From: Ignavibacteria bacterium
Lineage (GTDB): Bacteria; Bacteroidota; Ignavibacteria; Tepidaquicellales; Tepidaquicellaceae
NCBI GenBank assembly: GCA_016709315.1
Contig: JADJMZ010000008.1
Location: forward strand, 47,686 to 111,685
Direction of reading: 5' to 3'
Length of the DNA stretch: 64,000 bases
How positions within the stretch are numbered: position 1 is the stretch's first letter; the number at the start of each line of letters is the position of its first letter. The notes below the pieces were generated by a model that was not told the origin of the DNA, searched no databases, and saw nothing but the letters and a program-made list of their open reading frames with translations. Shown piece by piece: positions 1 to 8,889 of the stretch. The position numbers and the translations under genes are program-made.

Positions 1-280
1 TAATTGGCCATTCGTCAGATGTTTTATTTTCATCCTGGAACTGGACAAAGACAAAGAGCATATTTAAGGTTGCTGTTAAATTTTGAGGATATGGAATATA
101 AACTCCATCTGAGTAATCAGTTCGTTGAGGTTTAAGATAACCACCAAAAAAATTGTTTGCGTAAGGTGCCTGTCCGTATGGAAAATCCTGTGTTCCACAT
201 TGATCCTGTGAGTATAAATTGCTTGAAAGTAAAATTGCAAAAAGTAAATAAATACAAAGATTTTTAATTAGCTTTTTCAT
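1..280 (-). CDS. Secreted protein, N-terminal part (gene continues out of the window)
   Basis: The reading frame runs leftwards from an ATG at 280 and is still open at base 1, giving 93 residues. The N-terminus is a classic signal peptide: MKKLIKN, then a hydrophobic stretch ending at about residue 24 in SNLYSQ. After it comes DQCGTQDFPYGQAPYANN and later the hydrophobic strand MLFVFVQFQDEN. That strand followed by an acidic residue is reminiscent of the first strand of M6-type secreted metalloproteases, but the zinc motif would lie outside the window, so the function is open. The structured element at 311-387 sits 30 nt upstream and probably belongs to its 5' UTR. Export is well supported; the family is not. 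Confidence 0.6.
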   Translation of the reverse strand, partial: MKKLIKNLCIYLLFAILLSSNLYSQDQCGTQDFPYGQAPYANNFFGGYLKPQRTDYSDGVYIPYPQNLTATLNMLFVFVQFQDENKTSDEWPI

Positions 281-310
281 AATTTATTAAATTAAATTTT
301 TTCACAATAT

Positions 311-387
311 GAAAGAGGGTTGTAACAGATTATATCTGTTAACAATAAATTTTGCCTCGACGCAAATTAATTGTAGCACCCTCTTTC
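311..387 (-). promoter_or_regulatory. Structured RNA-like element, copy A (three-way junction, 5' UTR)
   Basis: Read on the minus strand, a 10-bp closing stem (GAAAGAGGGT with ACCCTCTTTC) encloses two hairpins. P2 is a stem of about 12 bp starting ACAAT and closing at TTTGC/GCAAA, with one internal mismatch and one bulged A. P3 is the perfect 8-bp hairpin TAACAGAT/ATCTGTTA with a 3-nt loop. Copy B at 3095-3164 has the same architecture with different paired bases. It lies 30 nt before the start codon of the gene at 280. It matches no riboswitch class I can name; a very small inverted-repeat element is the alternative. Confidence 0.5.
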
Positions 388-445
388 TGTTATTTTAAAT
401 AAGACGCATTAATATACTATGGCGCTCTTATCATATTTCGTTTTT

Positions 446-1663
446 TTATTTTATCAAAACAAATTTTTTAGTTAAACTAATATTATTCCCGGCTAATCTG
501 TAAAAGTAAACTCCGGAATTTAAACCTGAAGCATCGAAAGTTGTTTCATAAACTCCATCAGCTAATTTATTATTAAAAATTTCACTGATTTTCTGACCTA
601 AGTTGTTATAAATCTCCAAATTATAATTGCCAGATTGTTTTATACTAAAAGATATTTTTGTATGAGAATTAAAAGGATTAGGATAATTTTGACGAAGCTG
701 GAATCCATCAGGGATTTCATTTGAAATAGTATTGATTGAACTTGTACCTCCGTTAGTTGTATGCCATATTCTGCCGGCATTACCACACGTCCAAACTAAA
801 CTATCATTATGTGAATAAATGTTATAAACTACACCAGTTAATAATTGAACAAACCAATCTCTACCCCCGTTGGTAGTTTTATAAACAGGTGAATTTGTTC
901 CCGACCATCCTGTATTTTCATTGCAAAATTCTACACTTGTAACATCTATATTCAATGATGTTACAGATCCTACGCTATCCCAATTTAATCCAAAATTTGT
1001 AGTCTTGTATGCTGCTCTATCGCTTGCTGTATAACCCGTATTTTCATTTATAAATGAAACTCTGTAACAATTACCAGATCCGGCAACCTGTTGACCAAAC
1101 CAATTTGCACCCCCATTAATTGATTTAAAGATATATGGTGATCCATTTACCCCTGCTCCATTAATACTGTCCTTAAAATAAATATCAGTTAAAACTCCTG
1201 CCGGAGAATTTTCAAATGAATTCCCTCCATCGGTGGTTTTTCTTACTCCAAAGAAGGTACCGTCACCATATCCTGCCCATCCAGTCATTGAATTTAAAAA
1301 AAATACACTTTGATATGTACCATCTCCCTGCATCCCGCTGTCGAGATTAAACCAACTGATTCCTCCATTTGTAGATTTTATATAAGTCCTGAAAAATCCT
1401 ACTGCATAAACAATGTTAGAATCAACCGGGCAAATGCCGAATAATGGTTCAAATGGTACCCCATTTGATTGTCTGGTCCAATTTATTCCTCCGTTTGTAG
1501 TCTTTATTATTCCTTCTACACCACAAGCCCATCCGGTATTCCTGTTTATGAATTCTATATCATAAAGAGCAGCAGTCATTCCACTTTGCTGAGTGTACCA
1601 TTGCGCCTGAACAATTATCGAAAAGAATTGAAAAATGATTAATAATAAAATTATTTTTTTCAT
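446..1663 (-). CDS. Secreted YCF48-type beta-propeller protein with T9SS C-terminal sorting domain
   Basis: 405 residues and intact. Residues 1-20 form a signal peptide (MKKIILLLIIFQFFSIIVQA). About residues 24-310 hold seven propeller blades, recognisable by repeated NTGWxxG...KTTNGGxxW units, the pattern of YCF48/photosystem-II-stability-like and BNR-type propellers. About residues 325-405 are the T9SS sorting domain: QNYPNPFN, then beta strands, ending GVYFYRL and LTKKFVLIK. The expected fate is export through the outer membrane and attachment to or release from the surface; the ligand is unknown. It begins 8 bp after the stop of its paralogue at 1672-2906, so the two are probably one transcript produced by tandem duplication. 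Confidence 0.88.
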   Translation of the reverse strand: MKKIILLLIIFQFFSIIVQAQWYTQQSGMTAALYDIEFINRNTGWACGVEGIIKTTNGGINWTRQSNGVPFEPLFGICPVDSNIVYAVGFFRTYIKSTNGGISWFNLDSGMQGDGTYQSVFFLNSMTGWAGYGDGTFFGVRKTTDGGNSFENSPAGVLTDIYFKDSINGAGVNGSPYIFKSINGGANWFGQQVAGSGNCYRVSFINENTGYTASDRAAYKTTNFGLNWDSVGSVTSLNIDVTSVEFCNENTGWSGTNSPVYKTTNGGRDWFVQLLTGVVYNIYSHNDSLVWTCGNAGRIWHTTNGGTSSINTISNEIPDGFQLRQNYPNPFNSHTKISFSIKQSGNYNLEIYNNLGQKISEIFNNKLADGVYETTFDASGLNSGVYFYRLAGNNISLTKKFVLIK

Positions 1664-1671
1664 GATTTTTT

Positions 1672-2906
1672 TTATTTTATCAAAACAAAATTTTTGGTTA
1701 TACTTAAATTATTTCCGGTCAATTTGTAAAAGTAAACTCCGGAATTTAAATCGGATGCATCGATAGTTGTTTCATATTCTCCGGCTGAAATTTTCTTATT
1801 AAATATTTCAATAATTCGCTGACCCAAATTATTATATATTTCCAGACTATATTTACCGGATTGTTTTATAATGAAAGTTATTTTTGTTTGAGAGTTGAAA
1901 GGATTGGGATAATTTTGCAATAGCTCTAATTCTTCGGGAACATTAACTGATATTTGATTTATTGAAGTTATAGTATCCCCTCCATTTGTTGTATGCCATA
2001 TTCTACCCAGTTTGCTGCATCCCCATACTAAATATCATTAATCGCCATTATAGTATATATTACTCCTGTACCGATCTGTTTAATCCAGTTTGTTCCTCCA
2101 TTTATTGTTTTGTAAATTCCGTTATTCCCCCCAACCCAGCCAACGCTATCATTTAAAAAATCTATTGAATTGCCTGTAACATTTGGAATAATACCTATAT
2201 TATTCCATGATTGACCAAAATTAGTCGTTTTATATAAAATTTCTGTTGCACCACCTATTACAAATCCCGTAAAATCATTTATAAAAGAAACTCTGAAAAA
2301 GTCCCCTGACCCGGCTAATTGAAATGAAATCCAGTTATTTCCACCATTTGTTGTTTTGTGAATATTTGCTGCACCACTTACTCCAATTCCATTTAAGCTA
2401 TCTTTAAAATACATATCTTCCGGCCATCCGAATGTATAAGATGAAATAAAAGTCATTCCTCCGTCAGTGGTTTTCTTTACATCACCTTGACCCATAGTAT
2501 TATTCTCACCTATCCATCCTGTCAACTCATTTTTAAAAAATACAGAGAAGTAATTTCCATATACCGGTGGTCCTCCGTCTTCTATTGCTATCCAGTTATT
2601 TCCGCCGTTTGTAGTTTTTAATATAGTACTAAACCATCCAACTGCATAAACAACATTTTCATTTACAGGATGAATTCCGAATAAAGGTTTTGTAGGGACG
2701 TTTGTTACTTGCTGTATCCAGTTCGTTCCGCCGTTTGTTGTTTTTAGTATAGTTCCACCGGTTCCGCATATCCATCCGGTATTCCTGTTTATAAACTCCA
2801 TATCATAAAGGTGATTGGTTACTCCACTTTGTTGTGTGAACCATTGTGCTTGAGATGTTAGATTAGATAATTGAATAAAGAAGAGTATTACTAATAAATT
2901 TTTCAT
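1672..2906 (-). CDS. Secreted YCF48-type propeller protein with T9SS domain, paralogue of the preceding gene (one frameshift)
   Basis: The frame from 2906 gives a signal peptide and six to seven NTGWxxGxxG...KTTNGGxxW blades, then stops at 2028 after AINDI. The next frame continues without a start codon as LVWGCSKLGRIWHTTNGG and ends with the T9SS sorting domain QNYPNPFNS...VYFYKL...NFVLIK at 1672. Alignment with the paralogue (ND-S-LVWTCG) shows that one base is missing near 2028. Restoring it gives about 411 residues, the length of the sister protein. Treat it as one gene with a single indel, probably a sequencing error. Structured element copy B lies about 190 nt upstream. Confidence 0.82.
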
Positions 2907-3094
2907 ATATGTTTTCTTTATTAAAAACTTTATAAAAAATTTTCCATTTGGGTGGGAAATATTTTTCTTCTAATTGCAGTAATTAAATGTTCTTAAATCA
3001 TTTTCTAATAACAAGTTATTTTTTTAAGTTAAATGTAAAGATTTTTTACATGAATTTTATTAAATTGTATAAACCAATTAATGTTATACTATTT

Positions 3095-3164
3095 AAGAGG
3101 GACGGTATCAGAGAAATCTGATTACATTTATTTTGCTTGCTGCAAATATATGTGCCACCCTCTT
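3095..3164 (-). promoter_or_regulatory. Structured RNA-like element, copy B
   Basis: On the minus strand a closing stem AAGAGGG/CCCTCTT encloses P2 (ACAT...TTTGC / GCAAA...ATGT, about 11 bp with one internal mismatch and the same bulged A as copy A) and P3 (ATCAGA/TCTGAT). Several pairs differ from copy A yet still pair, so the two copies covary. A further AT-rich block, consensus TCTTATTT(T)AAAAT, precedes both copies on the minus strand. It lies between the terminator of the upstream gene and the start at 2906, so a leader of the two-gene propeller transcript is the simplest reading. Confidence 0.5.
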
Positions 3165-3310
3165 TTTGTGATTTTAAAATAAGAAGCAACTTTGTTTTTA
3201 TGGTAATATCACGTTCCTGTCAAGCCGGGAGTTAACAAATATGCTTGAATCCACCTGATACATTATTATTTATTACTCCATTCTGTAAATTAATGATTTT
3301 ACACCGGTCA

Positions 3311-3347
3311 TAAAAAAACGGCTGAAAAGAATAATCTCTTCAGCCGT
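3311..3347 (-). terminator. Rho-independent terminator of the sialidase-like gene
   Basis: The 9-bp inverted repeat ACGGCTGAA/TTCAGCCGT is separated by a 12-nt loop. Read leftwards it is followed by a run of seven T. It lies 58 nt after the stop codon at 3405, the expected place for termination of that minus-strand gene. Confidence 0.8.
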
Positions 3348-3404
3348 GTATAAAATATTACAAAATTAAAATATATGCAGATCTATTTTAATTTATTTAT
3401 TTCT

Positions 3405-6230
3405 TCAATAACCTACATTTGTAGTTCCTTTATTTCCTTTGTCTGATCTTTCAACAGATCTGTTAGTTTTTCTGGACTTATAAATCTGTTCATACTTTTT
3501 ACTTGCTTCTTCTTTCTCTTTGATCCTTGCTTCTTTTAATTCCCTGTCTTTCTGCTGCATTTCGATGAACATTTTCTTTCCTGTTTCATCTTTCATTCTT
3601 TCTTCATCATTTTTATATTCTTCATTCTGGTTTTTATATTCAAGCGCAGGAGCAGGTTCGGCTCCCGGAGGAGCTACAATTAGCACTCCCTGATTATTAT
3701 CACAGATTGAAAGATCTGATCCGTCAACGAAGAAATCTCCGGTATAATCCGGCTGGACATATCCGGACAAATTTACAGCAACGGCATTATCTGTAATACT
3801 TAAATCAGTTGCATCTATTGCTCCGTCACGGTCAGCATCTCCGCTGAACAAACCATGATATAAAGGTGAAACACTTACTATTGCCTGATTATTACCATAC
3901 GCCTGTCCGTCGGGCTGTACAAAATTAAAGGTAGAACTGATGCCTCTTGTATAAGTTAAACCGGAATTAGACCAGGCTTCAATGCTGTTTCTGTGTCTTG
4001 CAACTCTGTAATAATTTCCGTTTAAAGCTCTGTTAAAAAATAAATTACTTACGACAGCATTAGATCCGAGAACGCTTGTTGCTGAATCTACGGCTACACT
4101 TGGGAAATCGGATCTGTACAGAAATAGTTTAACTGTATCCGGATAAACACTATATGGACTTACCGGAATGAATAATCCCTCAATTATAAGTCCCATGGAA
4201 CTTGCAACTGGAGGTGTGAGAGTCTGTATGCATACATTATCCACCCAGATATCATTTCCGTTTGCGCTTCTCGCTCTTAGTTTAACCTTGTTTGTTCCTG
4301 AAGGCAATAAGTAAGCTTTTGGTCTCCATTGTCCGCCTGTAGGTGTGAATTGTCCTCCCGGAGGAGCTGAATTCAAATTACCGCTTGCGCCTCCGTATAA
4401 TTTCCCTAATATTGTAAATGATGTTCCTCCGTTAGCAGATGTTTCCACTATCAGAGAATCAATTAAGGTAGGTCCGGCGGACCAGGATGCATAAGCCTCA
4501 TCAAATGTAATATAAGTATTAGCGCCTACTGCAGGGAAAGTATATGAAGTTAAAGACTGAATTATACCAGATGCTGCTGTCCATGAATTAAATCTTGCAG
4601 AACCTGAACCTATATTATAAGCGCTTGCCGTGGATCTTCTGTTCCAGTAATTTGTACCTGTATATTCTTCATAAAAATCTCTTGTAATGACTCCTGTTGT
4701 ACTAGTACCTGTATCTTTAGCGCATGAAAAATCTTCACATGGAAGAGGTATGGTAACATCTACTAAAGCAGCATACGCCTGATACCTTCCGCCTGTGGAA
4801 GTATTCTGTTCACACCAGTATGGAACAATTTTCCCTGCTCCTCCTGATGTAATACCTATGTAATCTCCCTGATATCCGGCAGCAAGTCCTGATATCGGGA
4901 CCGGTTTGAATTTATGATCTGAAATTAAAACATCCGTGAATGTTGCTCCTCCGTCAGTTGACCTTGATAAATATATCTGAGCTGAATCATTTGTAGGAAC
5001 ATTTCTTGTACTGTAATAGCAGACATTAATTGCTCCTGTCGCATCGACATTAACTGCAGGACTCCATTCATACGAACCTGATGCATTTTGATTAACCCTG
5101 GTCCTTGTCCAGCTTGCACCTCCGTCCGGTGTTTTCATTAAAACTATGTCACCGTTATCAAGAGCCGGAGCAAAGTTTTTTTCCGCTGCTACAACGTATT
5201 CATCATCTGCAGTGGAATTACATGTCTTGTCACCGTCAATTCTCGGAAAACCGTTTGATCTTATTGTTACATTTGAAGGTGTTAAGAAATCAGAAGATCT
5301 GATTCCGTTCATATTGACTTTACTGTTCGATGCATCAGACCATGAAGCCCCTCCTGTACCGGATTCTGCCCAGCCTAAAGAATCTTCTGTAGAATTCTGT
5401 CCGTTTGTAGTACAGTTTGCCCAGACTACACGGACAAAACCGTATATGTCAACAGTAACATCGCAACCCTGATGATGATGTCCTGCTGAAGGAGCAGGAC
5501 TGACAGGTATTACAGTTGACCAGGTTACTCCTCCGTCTGTTGAATATGTTGACACGATTCTGTTTGCGTAAGCGCCGGCAAATTCAGTATAGACTGTATA
5601 GCATCTTCCGTAATATGTACTTGTGGAAATACCGTCTACAGCAGATAAATTTTTATCCGAAGAAGTTGTTGATCCCGGGAATGTAATGACTCCTGACCAT
5701 GTAGAACCAAGATCCGTGGAGTAAGAAGCTCCCATCTGACCAGTAGACGTAATATATGAAATCAGGAATCTTCCCGTGTGCATTATCATAGGCGCGGGAT
5801 CTCCGAAATTAAAAACAGTAGTGTCACTTCCTGACCAGGTTACTCCTCCGTCAGTGGTTTTGTAACAAGCAGTACTGAATGTAGTTGTACCGCCGACATT
5901 ATATGTATTTGCCGAAGCAAACATTATGTTTGAATTTGTAGGATGCCGGATGATCGGTGTTTCACTCTGTGTTCTTGCAGTTGTAGGGTGAACTCTGAAG
6001 TTCGGTCCGACTGCAAAAATTCCCTGTGGAGTACTTACATATCTGACATCTGTGCTGAAATCTTTGTTATCACCTGCGGGCAATGCTGAGTAAACGCCTT
6101 CAGGATTCAAACTGATCAGTGTTCGCGGATCTTTATTCCATTTCGGACTTTCGTCAGCGGGCGAAAATCCGGAATATGCTGTCCAAAGAAGGACAGCTGA
6201 AGTTAATACAAAAAGTAGATTTTTTTTCAT
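3405..6230 (-). CDS. Secreted sialidase-like (Asp-box) protein with dockerin-like module and charged C-terminal tail
   Basis: The start chosen is the ATG at 6230. It has GGAGAG just upstream and opens a signal peptide (MKKNLLFVLTSAVLLW), while a longer in-frame ORF to 6305 would put 25 hydrophilic residues before it. About 941 residues. Domain order: repeated Asp-box units (TTDGGVTWS, STDLGSTWS, STDGGVTWS, TPDGGASWT, STDGGATF) at about 115-445, as in exo-sialidase/BNR propellers; a jelly-roll-like domain at about 505-690; two dockerin-like calcium loops (DADRDGAIDATD and a second ending DGSDLS) at about 800-860; and a Lys/Glu-rich, probably coiled-coil tail of about 75 residues. No T9SS NYPNPFN domain is present. 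Catalytic sialidase residues cannot be confirmed, so enzymatic activity is inference. Confidence 0.8.
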   Translation of the reverse strand: MKKNLLFVLTSAVLLWTAYSGFSPADESPKWNKDPRTLISLNPEGVYSALPAGDNKDFSTDVRYVSTPQGIFAVGPNFRVHPTTARTQSETPIIRHPTNSNIMFASANTYNVGGTTTFSTACYKTTDGGVTWSGSDTTVFNFGDPAPMIMHTGRFLISYITSTGQMGASYSTDLGSTWSGVITFPGSTTSSDKNLSAVDGISTSTYYGRCYTVYTEFAGAYANRIVSTYSTDGGVTWSTVIPVSPAPSAGHHHQGCDVTVDIYGFVRVVWANCTTNGQNSTEDSLGWAESGTGGASWSDASNSKVNMNGIRSSDFLTPSNVTIRSNGFPRIDGDKTCNSTADDEYVVAAEKNFAPALDNGDIVLMKTPDGGASWTRTRVNQNASGSYEWSPAVNVDATGAINVCYYSTRNVPTNDSAQIYLSRSTDGGATFTDVLISDHKFKPVPISGLAAGYQGDYIGITSGGAGKIVPYWCEQNTSTGGRYQAYAALVDVTIPLPCEDFSCAKDTGTSTTGVITRDFYEEYTGTNYWNRRSTASAYNIGSGSARFNSWTAASGIIQSLTSYTFPAVGANTYITFDEAYASWSAGPTLIDSLIVETSANGGTSFTILGKLYGGASGNLNSAPPGGQFTPTGGQWRPKAYLLPSGTNKVKLRARSANGNDIWVDNVCIQTLTPPVASSMGLIIEGLFIPVSPYSVYPDTVKLFLYRSDFPSVAVDSATSVLGSNAVVSNLFFNRALNGNYYRVARHRNSIEAWSNSGLTYTRGISSTFNFVQPDGQAYGNNQAIVSVSPLYHGLFSGDADRDGAIDATDLSITDNAVAVNLSGYVQPDYTGDFFVDGSDLSICDNNQGVLIVAPPGAEPAPALEYKNQNEEYKNDEERMKDETGKKMFIEMQQKDRELKEARIKEKEEASKKYEQIYKSRKTNRSVERSDKGNKGTTNVGY

Positions 6231-6332
6231 CACTCTCTCCATTAAGTTTTTGCACAATAATTTTTTGGTGTGATGAAATGTTTTAATAAATATTTTTAAA
6301 ATCAATGCAATTATCTGGTTTTAATCAGGAAA

Positions 6333-6658
6333 GTGTGTACACGACAAAATTTTTTATGAACAATTCTTGCGAATACTGACCCTCCCAAACCCTACCCTTT
6401 GGAGTCAGTCTCAAAACATCTAATTCGCCTCAAAGACTCGAAGTCTTTAAGGAAAAAGTTAAAATAATTAATACTTTGAGCCTTTGAGACTTAGAGGCAA
6501 TCATGTTTAAATAGTTTTGAGACAGACTCTTGGCAAGTGGAGGTCAGGGTGGGGTTCTAAAAATTATAAATTTCAATAGAATTATGTATAACAATATAAT
6601 TTATATAAATTTGGGATGACAAATATCTTTAATATAAAAAATTTTGTCGTGTACAGAG
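6333..6658. mobile_element. MITE-like fold-back element with 22-bp terminal inverted repeats and 9-bp target duplication
   Basis: A perfect 22-bp inverted repeat starting TGTACACGACAAAA lies at 6336-6357 and 6634-6655. The interior also pairs imperfectly along its length (CAGTCTCAAAAC with GTTTTGAGACAG, TGACCCTCCC with GGTCAGGGTGGG). The identical 9-mer ATCAGGAAA flanks the element at 6324-6332 and 6659-6667, as expected for a target-site duplication. It contains no ORF. The natural reading is a non-autonomous transposable element. Confidence 0.65.
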
Positions 6659-6679
6659 ATCAGGAAATTTCTTACATCT

Positions 6680-6722
6680 GTCCAAAACGTTTTGTAATGA
6701 ACAGATAACTTTTTAATTTTGA
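6680..6722 (+). promoter_or_regulatory. Bacteroidota-type promoter with palindromic upstream site (first of two copies)
   Basis: The block contains TGTCCAAAACGTTTTG followed by TAATGAACA and ends TTTTTAATTTTG. It holds a TTG, a 19-nt spacer and TAATTTTG, which fits the Bacteroidota -33/-7 pattern (TTG, about 20 nt, TAnnTTTG). The palindrome CAAAACGTTTTG overlaps the -33 element. A nearly identical block is at 44198-44240 on the opposite strand. It points to the gene at 7067, 345 nt away. A second TAATTTTG at 7043-7050 is a more proximal but poorly spaced alternative. Confidence 0.5.
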
Positions 6723-6850
6723 ATCTAAACACAAAATAATGTAATCTTCTAATTTAACCCATCCCTAATTCCAATGCCATTAAGTTAAGGTTAACAAACA
6801 ATTTATAATGCAACACCAGGAAATGTTCAGAACTAAAAATTAAAATATGC

Positions 6851-6960
6851 TTCAAAGACTCCCGCTTCGCGAAGCCTGCTCCGCAAGGCGAGCGAGCAAA
6901 GTCTCGAAATTCTATAATTTTTTAATTTTTTCTTAGAGTCTTTGCGCCTTTGCGGTTAAA
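6851..6960. repeat. Dispersed fold-back repeat (AAGACTC...GAGTCTT family)
   Basis: GC-rich palindromic runs (CGCTTCGCGAAGC, TCCGCAAGGCGAGCGAG) lie between CAAAGACTC and TAGAGTCTTTGCG, which pair with each other across an AT-rich loop. Similar sequence recurs inside 6333-6658 and at 36909-37087. It is non-coding and intergenic. Confidence 0.45.
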
Positions 6961-7066
6961 TCTAATTGTGAGTATTAGGACTGATGAGTTTACAAGTTAC
7001 ATACGATTTAATTTAATTCTTTATTGTTAGTACTGTATCAGTTAATTTTGCTAAAAATTATTTTAA

Positions 7067-8869
7067 ATGCATAAAACACTTATCGCTTTATTATTTCTTA
7101 TTCTTTCAAACAATTTATTATATTCCCAGACTGTAACCGAAAAGGAAATATTCACTCTTGCTTATAATGGCAGTGCTGATCCCTATTCATTTATTTATGA
7201 TGATAAAACAGGACAGTATTCTTATCTGTATTACATCGAAGGGGAAAAGAACTGTTTTCTTATCTGTAATGATTTCGTTTCGGAAAAATACGAATACATA
7301 AATATTTTCGAGACAAGGACAGATTCGAAAGGCAACAGATATACTGTTGCAGGTAATTACGCTTTGAATTACGGTACTGATAATAATTTCCTTTTGCTGA
7401 ATGGAAAAGAAGTTTTGAATTTTGAATACATAGAAAGTTATTCTTCGTTCATCAACAAAGATGACGAATATGTTTTTGTTTATAAAAAACTCGGAGACTT
7501 TTATATAGGAAGATACAGTCCGGATAAAGGTTTGAGTTCGTCAGGCGGTTATGAACTTGTAAGAACGGTTTATAAAGATACGATCAATTACAATAAAGAA
7601 GAAGGTGATGCTGAAAGATCTTCTGTTGATTATTTTTACAAAGATGATAACGGCGAAAGATGTTTCATTGCAGTCAAAGACGGCAAGGTAAATCTTGTAT
7701 TTGAAACAAAAGAGATTAAAACAAATTACACCGACATCAATGATGCCAGTTTAACTGTAAACAGAAATAATGAACTTAGTTACGTAGCAAAAAAGAAAGG
7801 AAGATTCTATGAAAGCACCGGCAATGAATTAGTGGTTTCAGGAAACAAAGAATACAAAACATTTCCTGCCGTTTACCCGCCTGTAAGATTTAAAAGTAAT
7901 AACGAACCTGTTTATTATGCATCAGATTCTCTTGGAGAAAATAATTATGATTTTTATGTTGTCACAGGGAATGAAAGGCAGAAGATCCGCGAGAGGAATT
8001 CTGACTCTAAAAAGAAGATCCGATTCGGACTCGGAATTTCAGATTTAAGAATTAATGATAACGGAGACATAACTTATCTTGGACTGGATGAATTGATGAT
8101 ACCCGCTGTTAAAAAATATCAGGACGAAGAAGTTTATGATGAATATCTTACAAAAACATATTTTGTAAACAACGGCAATGCAACTGAACTCGGATATAAT
8201 TTAGGGTTGATCAAATTCACCAAAGACGGGAACTTGCTTTATTCCGGAATAGAGAATGCTAAAAAGAAAAAGTATATGCTGATAGAGAGTAATGGAATTT
8301 CAAAGATAATTCTAAGCGATAAAAACAAATTCGATCAGATAGTAGATTACGGTTACACACCATTTGGTGAGATATATTATGCAGGACAGAATTATGAAGT
8401 TCCGGAAAAGAATAAGAAATCCGAATCAAGTCTTTACATCGGGAACAGACTTATCGGAAAGTACGATTACTTTTTATGGCAGTCAACCGGAAGTAATTCT
8501 TCGGTAATAAAATTTGATTCAAAAAATAATTTTGCTTTTGTCACAGAAAGCCCTCTTGATTCAATGAGTTATTATGACAGAATTTATCTTAACGGAGAGC
8601 CGCTCCCCTTCCCTGAGACTGTAACGAATGGCGATAAAAGATTTTCCATGATTTCAGGACTTATGTTTTCCGGTAACGGCAAGTTGTTTTACATAGGTGA
8701 CATAAAAACGGAACCTTATAAAACTTCAAAGGAAGTTTTTATAGATAACAGGTCAACCGGGAATGTTTATGAATCTGCAGGAGAGATCAGTTATGATCCT
8801 TCTGATGATAAATTAACTTTCTACGCTTCAAGAGAAAAAAAATTATTTCTTGTTACTGTGAAGTTTTAA
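7067..8869 (+). CDS. Secreted protein of unknown function, probably beta-propeller
   Basis: 600 residues and intact. The N-terminus is a signal peptide (MHKTLIALLFLILSNNLLYSQ). The rest is rich in Tyr, Asp, Asn and Lys with alternating strand-like segments and recurring patterns such as KxxNNEPVYYAS, DxNGDITYLGL and NGKLFYIG, which suggest blades of a propeller. I do not recognise a named family. There is no T9SS sorting domain and no enzymatic signature. It stands alone between intergenic repeats and the convergent comEC, with no operon partner. A TAnnTTTG-type box 16 nt before the ATG and the promoter copy at 6680 are both possible transcription starts. Confidence 0.72.
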   Translation: MHKTLIALLFLILSNNLLYSQTVTEKEIFTLAYNGSADPYSFIYDDKTGQYSYLYYIEGEKNCFLICNDFVSEKYEYINIFETRTDSKGNRYTVAGNYALNYGTDNNFLLLNGKEVLNFEYIESYSSFINKDDEYVFVYKKLGDFYIGRYSPDKGLSSSGGYELVRTVYKDTINYNKEEGDAERSSVDYFYKDDNGERCFIAVKDGKVNLVFETKEIKTNYTDINDASLTVNRNNELSYVAKKKGRFYESTGNELVVSGNKEYKTFPAVYPPVRFKSNNEPVYYASDSLGENNYDFYVVTGNERQKIRERNSDSKKKIRFGLGISDLRINDNGDITYLGLDELMIPAVKKYQDEEVYDEYLTKTYFVNNGNATELGYNLGLIKFTKDGNLLYSGIENAKKKKYMLIESNGISKIILSDKNKFDQIVDYGYTPFGEIYYAGQNYEVPEKNKKSESSLYIGNRLIGKYDYFLWQSTGSNSSVIKFDSKNNFAFVTESPLDSMSYYDRIYLNGEPLPFPETVTNGDKRFSMISGLMFSGNGKLFYIGDIKTEPYKTSKEVFIDNRSTGNVYESAGEISYDPSDDKLTFYASREKKLFLVTVKF

Positions 8870-8889
8870 TTATCCTGCGGGATAAAATA

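Noticed and set aside
5105..5472. Plus-strand ORFs opposite the sialidase-like gene
   Set aside because: They are mirror frames of a long, well-supported minus-strand gene with repeated motifs; no motif or signal of their own.
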